From NCBI RefSeq assembly GCF_000350225.1, contig NW_005179120.1, positions 488,434-552,433 on the forward strand: a stretch of DNA of 64,000 nt, read 5' to 3'. This document shows positions 21,234 to 31,261 of the stretch, piece by piece. A program made the position numbers and the translations under genes. The DNA comes from Chondrus crispus (taxonomy: Eukaryota; Rhodophyta; Florideophyceae; Gigartinales; Gigartinaceae). Within the stretch, counting starts at the first letter, position 1, and each line of letters starts with the position of its first letter. The notes under the pieces were generated by a model. It made no database searches. It saw only the letters and a program-made list of their open reading frames with translations, and was not told the origin of the DNA.

Positions 21234-24200
21234 CTACAGATCATTGCTTTGCAACGCCCATGAAAGAGAGAGCGAGATTGCAATCGGGATGCTTGTGTTT
21301 TCGAAGGATGCCGATTCCAAAGAGGCTTCATGGAAGATGTCGCTACACTCTCGATCATATGCTGTTGACGAGAGCCTTTGGCGAAATGGAGCTGAAACGG
21401 CGAAGCAAGGGGGCTTCGAAGAGGTTTTCGGCGATTGCGCGACGGTTGGATCGGATGTCGACATGGCCAGAAAGTCCTTAAGAAATAACTCTAGGTTTTT
21501 TTGGCTCCATTGGATATTATCTTGATCAATGTTCGTCGTATGAATGCATTTCGCACTTGAACCATAAGCCGTTGATTTTGTTTCGAAGCTTGCATGCGCC
21601 AACAAAATGATTAGGGGAGAGGCATCTGTAGCATGCTTTTCTTATGAACTTACACGTCCTTTGGTAGTGGTCTGTATATTTCCTGGAAGAGGCCTGGCAC
21701 GTCAAGCACTGTTTGGTTCCCAAGTCGATCAGGTGACGAATCAAGTTCAACGTTTCGTCGGTGTCAATTGTGTGATCGAGTTGAAAGGGCAATGAGGTGG
21801 GCGGCGGTAGTTTGGGGGATGGTATGGTAGGAGTTAGTGAATGGCGCGTAACAAGAGGCGTGCGTGCTTGTGCTTGAGGACGTTGACGAGATGAAGACTT
21901 GAAAAGCTTGAGACCCCTGCTGGTTGAAGAGGTTGGTGCGGAGGCCGACCTCTTGAGCGGTAGAAGTGCTCTATGGTTTGCGGCAAGAGGAGGAGGAGAA
22001 GACAGTGGAGTATGAGGTGCCTGGCTCCGTGTGTTGGAAGAGAAATGGAGAGTACCGCGAACGGGAAGAGTATTGAGAGCTGGAGGTTGGCTTCCAATCG
22101 AAGCTTGAAAGAAGTCTTCCACGTCTGGAGTATTGGGTTGAGAGAGGACATGTGCAGGGAGGCTGTGGTTGGAAAGCGTTTGAGGCTGTGAGCAAGGGAG
22201 AAACAGAGAGGAAGGAACGGAATCCTGCTGCAATGGTGAAGATTGAGCATTTGACATCCATGGTCGTAGTGTGTCCGGTGTCGGAAGGGGGGTTTGCGGA
22301 GTGCAGGGTCCGTTGCTAGGTTGGGTGGGAAAAATAGACCTGCAAACATCGCACCAAACCGCGCACCTATCAAAGCGACAGACGCCAGAGACTTGACCGT
22401 CCATTGCGGTATACAAAGTGTCTCTCCGGCAGTCGGTTTTGTTCAAAACCAAGTGAACATGTTGTTCCATTCCATCATATCGACATCTTTATCCGCGTTC
22501 GGTCGTCGAAGTAATGACGAGCGAAACCATCTCTCGTATTCTTCCGAATATATGACGAAACAGAAGGCGTGCCGCCCATCGCGCCCTGAACGCCCGCTTT
22601 CTTGGACAAAGTCAACGAGACTTCTCGCTGCACCAACATGTATTGTAGCTCTTACGTCTGGAACGTCAATTCCTGTACCGAAAGCGGAGGTACACACCAT
22701 GATTCGAAAGACATTCGACGTTTGGGCGCCATTGCTCAGAGTGGTAGTGCAATCTGTGGTTGGTTCTTCTGCTGTCCAGTCCATGTGGGCCTGATCACGA
22801 GCTGCGTCGGGGAGGCCTGCGTGGTATGCGATAGCTTCTAGAGAAATATTTCTGTCTTCCAGTGCTTTCAGCTGTGTCCTAGATGTGCGACAAAGAGCTG
22901 AATAAATCGACATAGTTTCGGAACGGGAAAGCAAGAATACGATGATACGATACAGTCGGGGAAGCAGTTTGCTTCGTGATGCGTTTGAACAGGGGTTTAT
23001 ATGCTCGTTAATAAACTGAACTGTGTGTGCGATGGCTGTGGTACTTGCAATGGCGAAGTGGCCATTTCCGTCACGCGGGAGATTGTCCTCCAGTGAACTA
23101 TCATTGAAGTTGTGTATCACAAACTCCAAATTGCGCCGTTGCGATGGCATCGTAAACAACAAAGCTGTCTTGATGCCGTGCATCTCGAGAAGGATTCTCC
23201 TTTCGCAGGGGTGGACTGTGGCACTTAGAAGTATGCCAGGGATTGCTTCCGGGATCACGGAAAGCGACTGGCGGATTTTCTTGAGCGATGGGCGGAAGCT
23301 TGCCCACATTGCCGTGAGATGGGCCTCGGCTATAACGACGCGAGCAAGTCTATTGGCGTCGCGAAGGCGAACAATTAGTTCCGAAAATCGTTCGCTGTCT
23401 ATCTTCTCCGGTGTGAAGATATAGAGGTCAGAAAAGTTGTTACACCCATGTTCATTTGGTACCGTACTTGCGGTGAGGGAAACATTGGATGCGCGCTTGA
23501 CATATTCGGTCACCAAGGCCTTCAAAGGGACAATTACGATTGTCGACTTGGTCTTCCTTTCCATGAAACACGGAAGAAGGATGCACATGGACTTTCCGGA
23601 GGCCGTAGGCATTAACACCAAACAGCTATTTAGGGAAGTACACACTGTTGCAGTGACTGCAAACTGCGTTTGGGACATGAACTCTACAATTTTCGATCCA
23701 GTTGCCTCTTTTAGAGCACAGAGAAGAGGTTTCACAAGGTGACCGAAAATATGCAATGGTGGGTTATGGAGGGTAGCGCCGAAGACCGGCCGGAGGGCAA
23801 TGGGAAGTGAAGGCGGACCACAGTTTGTAATGGGCTGGGAGGGGGTGAAGGGATGGATGGTGACTGGATGGGTCTCTTCTTTTGTTCCTCCGTTTTTCTT
23901 TCGCCATGTGGAAGCTGGGCGTGGCTGAAAAAGGGTGGGCGGTGGAAGTTTGTAGCTGGAGCCTGTGGCGGCCTGACTGGATAGAAAGTCCAGGGGTGAG
24001 GCGAACAGCTTGAGATTGCGGTGCCACCCCATCGAATACTGGCAGTGTCTGGCGAGCGTCGTCGCTGAACAATTGGGCATCATAGTGGTGGTACGAGCAT
24101 AGTGCCGATCTGCGACTGCAACTGTATGTGACGCTTGTTCATGACCGGCAGAAACTTGCTCAGCGAGTATCTCGTTCATAACACTCTGCTGCGTGTTTTG

Positions 24201-26811
24201 GCAAACGAGAGGAACCATACCACTTGCAAATTGGCGATAGTCCCGAAAAGAAATATGAATACTGTGGGACTGGAGAGTAGAGGAAATGACGGTTCTAATT
24301 CTCGTGGGTGTAAAAAGCTTGCCCTGGTCAACAAAGAGAAAGTCCCAGTGCAACTTCATCTCAGCATCACCTTGAAAAGCTCTGATCATCTCACACTCTA
24401 GAGGGCGAATGACTGCCAAGTAAGATAGCAATCGGAAAGACGACTGCCGGTACGGAAAGAGGTATAGGGGGCGAGTGTAGCCTAGTGCGGCACGTGATTT
24501 GGAGTAACCAGGATGAAGTATGACATCGGAAGTTTGTCCAATGAATAAATTTCGCATGCGACCGTCCCCGTTGTGGATGCGGAACGTTCGTATCTCAGTG
24601 GCTCTCCCAGGAGAGCCGGATGAAAAATGTATCATGCACAATAACAGCTTTTGTATCAGCTCACAATTTGTCAGGAAGCGAATGACCTTTGTGCGCCACA
24701 TACGAAGTTCAGCGACTTGAACGAAGCGATGTTTTAAGGTGGCCACGGGTGGGCCGGACGAGGACCCGTCCGATTGCTTATTTTCACTGGGCTGTTTGGT
24801 GCAGTAGTTGAGGCGAGAACACAAGGGGACCGAGCAATGAAATCTTCACCTGGATTTCGAAGGGCATGGAGAATGTGTACAAGATTCGACTGAACCCAAG
24901 ACGCATGGTGTGTGAGCGAGGAGAGAAAAGAAAAGCCGGTTGTACGGTTTGAGGGGTCGTCATGCAGGGAGATTACATTTGAAACAAAACCATCTGGAAA
25001 AGCAGACCCGATGAGCAGGTCTTCCGTCCATATTTTGTCAAACTTGGAATGCAATCCTCTAATAGTCGTGCCGAGAAGGGGCATTGACAAGTGGTGAGAC
25101 TTGATAATTCCGCATGAATCGGGCTTATGTATGGAGCAGACTTCGAAAGAGGTGGGACCCTCCTCCCGCTTGATGATGGACATGGCGATGTCCATAGTCT
25201 TTCGAATAAAAGTTGCTGCAGTGTTGGCCTTTTGTTCAACCTTTGCAATGATTGCCGAGGCTGGATCTTCTTTTACCGGAGTGTTGTCTGCAGTTCTACT
25301 GAGATCATCGGCAGATTCTTGGGGGATGGAAAGATGATGTAACCCATGGGATGCGGTCATGGAGACAGCATACTGAAGTGCGGCCAAAAGATGGCTTACA
25401 TCGCTGGCGTCTGCAAACCTGAACAAACGGCCCGAATCATTTGTGGAGAGGTATGTGTAAAGAGGTTGGTCGACGACCACGGATGCAGTAACGACGAAGT
25501 TACGGACAGCAAAGCATGTTAAAAGGTCAACGTGTCTGAATCGGACGAGAAGCAAGCTCGATAAGGCACGATGAAGGCAGGCATGCAGAGTTGAAGACAA
25601 CGAATGGATTGGATGCCTCTGTCGACTGAGGTCTAGGAATAGTGCTTCAACAGCGTTACTGCTGATGTGGCGGGAGAAGCATTTTCCAACGGTACGATGC
25701 GCAAACAGAAGAAGGCGGGCCACGTTTGCTGCGTACTTGCGCTCCGGTTTCGGCTGAACTCTTTGGAAACGCGCAGTGCCATGGAGATTGATGGCCTGAC
25801 GAAAGCCGTGTGTGAGATCCCTGACGACGTCTTTCAAGCTTTCGAAATAAAGGTAGATGCAATTTCCCATCATAGTCAAGTGCCTGTCATCTGCAGGGGT
25901 GCGAAGAGCTCCTGTGAGATACGCAGCCTTCTCAGGCGTGAGGGAAAGAGACCGAAGCGCGTCGTCGAACTCCGTAATGGACAAGAAAGTGTTTCTGCGG
26001 GAGATTCCGGTATCTTCATCATCTTTCTCATCTAGGGGACCAAGGCGAGCTGCTGTTGTGGCAGATGCAGTCGATGTGAGGCGGGTTAAAACTGCTGCCG
26101 CCTTGGGCTGGAGGTGAATGAAGGAAGGGGGAGGGGTCGCAATGTTGAATCAGACGTCGTATCCATTGATTTGAGAGACGCCATAGGTGGGTCGGAAACG
26201 TTTTGTGTCCCTATCAAGGCGGCATGCGACGGTGGCGACTGATAAAGTTTCGTGACCACTTCGGCGACGGAAACGATTTCGCCGATTGGTTCCTCGTTTG
26301 TATCGGGAAAGTAGCTGGTCTTTGCTCCGGAAAAGAGGGATTGGGCTCGAATACCGCCGCGTTGGATGATGGAGTCAACATCAGTACCCGACGTTGCAGC
26401 CGTTGCTTGGGGTGAGTGGGCTTCGTTGTAGTGCTTTCGAAAACGATGCGGGCTCGTGTAAGAGGAGACACAAAATGGGCAGAAAAGCACTTGTCGTGTT
26501 GAGAAGCCGTGCAAAGGTGGTAAGACCTTCAACGATAGAGGTATGTCTGATTCCAGTAGGCGCCGCGGAGCTTGAAGATATTCCTCTCTCACCGAAGAAT
26601 CGGAGACGGCACCTCGATGGAGCGTAAGAGCTTGTTCAGCTGCAGAGGCCATCTCCGTCGCCAGTGGTGGAGAGAGTTCGTGCACGTTGCGCAAGTGCTC
26701 CCCTAAGGCTCTAACGCTGGGAGTACCACTCTTGCAATGCAAACAGACAAGGATGAGAGGAACTGAATGGAAGCCAACGGACAACGTCCTAGGTGCGGGA
26801 TACAATGGCAC
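21234..26811 (-). pseudogene. C2H2 / recombinase-like / RecQ helicase, copy B (frameshifted)
   Basis: This is a complete-length but broken copy. From the 5' end at 26811 (GTG, no ATG recognised): zinc finger 1 (CLHC...HLRNVH), zinc finger 2 (CPFC...HYNEAH), a helical middle domain (25984-24740), the recombinase-like domain in the 24824-22443 frame with SGSPGRATEI at residue ~70, FRDYRQF at ~196 and GHEQASH...YAR at ~226-245, then the helicase with Walker A MPTASGKS (~406), motif II AEAH (~500), LSATV (~533), CTSAFGTGID and QESGRSGRDG (~743). A new phase (22470-21526) holds a CRRDTLY...C...CDVC zinc motif, a Pro/Ser-rich linker and a Cys cluster (CLTCQ...CYRC...C). The last phase (21605-21234) ends like the others in LSWA. 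About four frame changes disrupt it, and motif II has D changed to A. Short introns are less likely because copy C is continuous through two of these junctions. Confidence 0.85.
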
Positions 26812-27370
26812 CTAAGTATATTACGTCATGAAAGTGTGCCCTGCAGAAGCGTTCTTGGCCGTCAGAATGACAGAACGGTTCTGACACAAAACACTTCTGC
26901 AAGTACCAAATTCGATGTATGTGCGAAAACAGAACCGCCAGTGGAACATGCCCCCATGGCCCCGCCACGCTCGATTTCTCGTTTCCAAACATTCCGGTCC
27001 GCAGAACCGTTTTTCGCACATTATCACGTCGACCCCCCCCCCCCCATGCGCCCTCTCTGACGCACCCACCCACTCCCCGCACAAACAACAAATTTACAAT
27101 ACTGTCAAAATTAATTTTTGATTTTTTGCCACCCCCCAACACAGGCGCACGAGCAATATTTTTAATTTCAATTTTCTAACCCTTCTGTTCAACTGACCAC
27201 CCCTTCTGTTCCAACCCGCTAAACGCTTCTGTTTTCACACCTATTCATTACTACGTACTTACCCATGCCCACTCATTCAATAGTGCATCCCTTTCCCTTT
27301 TGCAGGCCATTTCATCAGTCAAATAGGACCATAAAACTAATACCGCCGCAGTTGCCCTAAAACACCTCAT
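26812..27370. other. intergenic with short C-runs, no gene seen
   Basis: This region is upstream of copy B. It contains a run of 13 C near 27033-27045 and scattered pieces related to the following repeat array (gaaccgttctg). No promoter element could be identified. Confidence 0.4.
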
Positions 27371-28350
27371 TTCAAAATATGCCTCCCTCGCAGAACCGTT
27401 CTGCAGGGCACCCCCCAAAACACAACCGCACGCCACGATTTCCCTCCTGTCTGGCAAAATTCCTCGAAAACCGTTCTGCAGTGCACCCCCCAAAACACAA
27501 CCGCACGCCACGATTTCCCCCCTGTTTTGCGAAATTCCTCGAAAACCCGTCCTGCATAGCACCCCCCAAAACACTACCGCATGGCAGAAATAATGGGAGT
27601 GGACGCAATTCTCCTGATTGCATTCGCCACAAACCCGAAACGACTCCTTCCCTTTACTGATATTTATATGTACCCTGTCCTTCGTAGAGCGAGGGAAAGA
27701 AAGAGGAACACAGACAATAAAACGACAAACTGCGAGTATTCACGTTTCATTGGCTAGAATTTGCTACCGCGTTCGTACGCGAGGTGGCCCGCGCTTCTGC
27801 GCGAGATCTCTATCCTTCTAAATACCGTCACACATACTGGAAGACTACCCTTCCTCTTCGCCCTCGAGATTTCACCACATACTGTAGTAATGGCTGATTG
27901 TGTAATGTTTTCTGATCGCGTCCTAAGGACGCGGCGCTGAGCAGTACCATTGTCCTGATGATGGTAGCGGTCTTGCCATCTACTGTAGTATTGGCTGATT
28001 GTGTAATGTTTTCTGATCGCGTCCTAAGGACGCAGGGCTAAGCAGCACCATTGTTTTAATGATTGTAGCGGTCTTGCCGTTTACGAAAAACCGTTCTGCA
28101 GGGCACCCCCCAAAACACTACCGCACGCCACGATTTCCCTCCTGTTTGGCAAAGTTCCTTTAAAAACTGTTCTGCAGGGCATTGCCCAAAGCACTACCGC
28201 ACGCCACGATTTCCCTTCTGTCTGGCAAAATTCCTCGAAAAACCGTTCTGCAGTGCACCCCCCAAAACACAACCGCACGCCACGATTTCCCCCCTGTTTT
28301 GCGAAATTCCTCGAAAACCCGTCCTGCATAGCACCCCCCAAAACACTACC
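27371..28350. repeat. ~72-bp repeat array (CCGTTCTGCAGGGCACCCCC family)
   Basis: A unit beginning ccgttctgcagggcacccc and containing caaaacac, ccgcacgccacgatttccc and tggcaaaattcctcgaaaa recurs near 27389, 27470, 27545, 28091, 28165, 28240 and 28315, in two blocks of three to four. The long minus-strand frames over it (for example 28081-28404) are repeat artefacts. Confidence 0.75.
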
Positions 28351-28850
28351 GCATGGCAGAAATAATGGGAGTGGACGCAATTCTCCTGATTGCATTCGCC
28401 ACAAACCCGAAACGACTCCTTCCCTTTATTGATAGTTATATGTACCTGTCCTTCGTAGAGCGAGGGAAAGAAAGAGGAACACAGACAATAAAACGACAAA
28501 CTGCGAGTATTCACGTTTCATTAGCTAGAATTTGCTACCGCGTTCGTACGCGAGGTGGCCGTGGTTCTGCGCGAGATCTCTATCCTTCTAAATATCGTCA
28601 CACATACTGGAAGACTACCCTTCCTCTTCGCCCTCGAGATTTCACCACATACTGTAGTAATGGCTGATTGTGTAATGTTTTCTGATCGCGTCCTAAGGAC
28701 GCGGCGCTGAGCAGTACCATTGTCCTGATGATGGTAGCGGTCTTGCCATCTACTGTAGTAATGGCTGATTGTGTAATGTTTTCTGATCGCGTCCTAAGGA
28801 CGCGGCGCTGAGCAGTACCATTGCTCTACCGATGGTAACCGTCATGCCAT
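27390..28850. repeat. 772-bp tandem segmental duplication
   Basis: Sequence around 27581 (atggcagaaataatgggag) and onward recurs at 28353 with an offset of 772 bp. The duplication carries part of the 72-bp array, a unique stretch and the start of the 100-bp array. Copies differ at several bases. Confidence 0.7.
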
Positions 28851-29170
28851 CTACTGTAGTAATTGTTCTAACGATGGTAGCGGTCTTGCCATCTACTGTA
28901 GTAATGGCTGATTGTGTAATGTTTTCTGATCTGGTCCTAAGGACGCAGCGCTAAGCAGCACCATTGTTCTAATGATGGTAGCGGTCAAGCCGTCTGCAGC
29001 TGTAGCTGTGGCGATGTCTGACACTGTAATGCCCGCAGATCGCTTCCTAAGGACGCGGCGCTGAGCAGCACCATTGTTGTAATGATGGTAGCGTTAAAGC
29101 CGTCTGCCATTGTTCTAATGATGGTAGCGGTCCAGCCGTCTGCGGTCCAGCCGTCTGCTACTGTATTGAT
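27880..29170. repeat. ~100-bp repeats with GCGTCCTAAGGACGC palindrome
   Basis: Units start near ctactgtagtaatggctgattg and carry gatcgcgtcctaaggacgcg, a perfect dyad, then taccattgt...atgatggtag, which itself can pair. Copies or partial copies occur at about 27.88, 27.98, 28.65, 28.75, 28.85-28.95 and 29.03 kb, with divergence increasing to the right. Confidence 0.75.
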
Positions 29171-29609
29171 GTCCGATAATGTAATGTTCTCAGATGGCGC
29201 CCCACAGACGCCGAGTTCGGAAGACGCCGTGTTCGGAATTACCTTTCTCGGAACACAGAGTTCGAGCATTGCATTGGCTCCCGCACCCATTTTGATAGAA
29301 AGCTCATGCAACCCCACATCTGGCATCGCATGATGCTCATGCTTTTAAGTTGTGCTCAGGCGGATGTTGTCCGCTGCCTGCTCGAAGTCCATCCTTTTCT
29401 ATGTCGTTCATTGCAAATTGTTTTATGGTTGCCGTATTATCTCTTTCTAATTATATAACCCATCTGTATTTTGCACGAACGGCTTAATACAATCTCAGAC
29501 ATGCTTGAATCTAACTGCAAGTTCAGACTTTTTCGATGCGAACGGCAGTACCGTGGTCTCTTTGACGAATGAATATCAACGTTAACCACATAGTGTTTGT
29601 AATATGCAT
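29171..29609. other. unique spacer, no gene seen
   Basis: No repeat unit or coding motif. The frame over 29082-29333 lacks any recognisable feature. Confidence 0.4.
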
Positions 29610-29850
29610 TAATTAATGTCCGACAGTGTAATGTTCCAGGATCGCGTCCTAAGGACGCGGAGTTTCGGAGTACCATTGTTCTAATGATGGTACTGCTCCA
29701 CATTAATTAAATAATAGTTAAATATATAGTGTTTATAATATGGGTTAATTAATGTCCGACAGTGTAACGTTCTGAGGTCGCGTCCTAAGGACGCGGAGTT
29801 TCAGAGTACCATTGTTCTAATGATGGTACTGCTCCACATTAATTAAATAT
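29610..29850. repeat. two ~120-bp copies of a foldback related to the palindromic array
   Basis: Each copy runs attaattaatgtccgacag ... gcgtcctaaggacgcggag ... agtaccattgttctaatg ... ctgctccacattaattaa, with taattaat at both edges and the same central dyad as the 27.9-29.2 kb array. They begin near 29607 and 29737. They could be MITE copies that seeded the array. Confidence 0.65.
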
Positions 29851-30080
29851 TAGTTAAATATTAAATTATTAAGTTAAGTCTAATAATGCTGCGATTTTAG
29901 CTCGTGCATATGTTATAATAAGAGTTTTGATTTGAATTGACTATAATGGTTCCACTCTGACACTGGTATTCGCTTGTATTGCATGGGGAAGACGCAAGTC
30001 TCATAGCCACTTGTTCTAATGAAAGAATTCCTATCAAAGAGACGGCGGCTGAGAAATTCTTTGTTATGATATGCAACGGC

Positions 30081-30218
30081 TGTCGGACGACAAGATTTAC
30101 AAATGCTGTGTGGGTGGCCAGCCATACTGGAACTAACTAATTTTTTGCTACTTTGTCAGAGGTTGATTCTAGTATGGGTGGCCACCCATACAGCTTTTGA
30201 AAATCTTGTCGTCCGACA
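30081..30218. mobile_element. 138-bp MITE, family TGTCG, copy 1
   Basis: The left arm starts tgtcggacgacaagattt; the right arm is its near-exact inverse, ending aaatcttgtcgtccgaca. Arms of about 46 bp (inner part gggtggcc...ccatac) flank a loop of about 45 bp. The terminal 12 bases are themselves a palindrome. No coding capacity. Confidence 0.8.
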
Positions 30219-30480
30219 AACACGGAATGCAGTACACGTGTGGACCAAAATTCAATGTATTACATGTGGCGAACAGAATGCAATGTACTACACGAACACG
30301 TGTGGACCGATATGCAATGTATTGCACGTGGCGACCACAATGCAATGAGGTACACGTTGTTGACCAAAATGCAATGTGTTACACGTGTGGACAAAAATAT
30401 AATGTATTGCACAGGTCAAATGAAACGTATTACACATATGGAAGAAAATGCTGGGCAATACATATGTTTCCAATTACCAA
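30200..30480. repeat. degenerate ~30-bp minisatellite (ACACGTGTGGACC...CAATGTATT)
   Basis: Variants of acacgtgtggacc followed by aaaatgcaatgtattac recur about eight times with loose spacing. It directly overlaps the end of the first MITE copy. Confidence 0.65.
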
Positions 30481-30484
30481 ATAC

Positions 30485-30917
30485 AAGAACTATTAAAAAC
30501 ATAGTTAAATATTAACGTTAAATCTAATGATGCTGAATTTGCAGCTCGTGTTAATTAATTAATAGATAAATATTAGCACAAATATATGTATAGTATGGGT
30601 TCATTCTCGTTTTCAGTTACCAAATTCAATGTAAATATTTGAGATAATGTTGCGTTGAAGGGGACGCTCGGGTGCCTTTTGGTGGCAACAGACGGGTGAA
30701 ATAGCGAACAAGGGGTGATAATAAGGATAAATGTGACTACGGGAGGGTAATTAATAGAGGAGAGAGAGTCAAAGAGAGCATAGAGTCACAGGAAGCAAGG
30801 CACCTCACTAGAGAAATACCAACCTTGTCCATTCAGGTAGTTTATAATAAAAAGGTAGGTAACGTTTGTTCATTTGTTGATTCCACACGTGTGACACTTG
30901 TGATGGGGGAAGGCGGC
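30485..30917. other. AT-rich spacer, no gene seen
   Basis: A short gagagcatagagtcacag motif near 30775-30795 recurs at 37854 inside the tandem unit, so this may be the edge of an older element shared with that region. Confidence 0.45.
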
Positions 30918-31048
30918 TGTCGCGCGACAAGATTTCTAACTGCTGTTTGGGTGGTCAGCCATACGAAAACTGGATTAGTTTTTCGTAAGAGGTTGATTCC
31001 AGTATGGGTGGCTACCCATGCAGCAGTTGGAAATCTTGTCGCGCGACA
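30918..31048. mobile_element. 131-bp MITE, family TGTCG, copy 2
   Basis: Arms tgtcgcgcgacaagatttc and its inverse, with ggttgattccagtatgggtg in the right half. Flanks (gatgggggaaggcgg left, caatttttg right) match those of the copies inside the tandem units, so this is the same insertion event within a larger duplicated sequence. Confidence 0.8.
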
Positions 31049-31080
31049 ACAATTTTTGTTCATATATGTTTTATATCTGT

Positions 31081-31117
31081 AGTGCAAAGCAGCGACACGG
31101 CCACTGGGAAGTCAAGT
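31081..31117. repeat. GCAAAGCAGCGACACGGCC motif shared with tandem unit
   Basis: The motif and the following cactgggaagtcaag are nearly identical to 37158-37191. It marks a conserved edge of an element whose other copies lie in the 6288-bp units. Confidence 0.6.
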
Positions 31118-31261
31118 AAAATGTGTTTACTACTATAAGCACTGTCGTATAGCTTGGAGCATAAGTTCGTGTATAAATGTCTTTGAAGGTTTGAATATTT
31201 TATGGAATCTATAGTTTGAAGGAAAGTAGCAGTCCAAACTGGAAGCATATTTGTTCGTTCT

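Noticed and set aside
21234..26811. Helitron
   Set aside because: A helicase is present, but of RecQ type rather than Pif1 type, and no HUH Rep motif was seen in any copy.
27371..29170. CRISPR array
   Set aside because: Repeats are long, adjacent and degenerate without unique equal-length spacers, there are no cas genes, and the context is eukaryotic.
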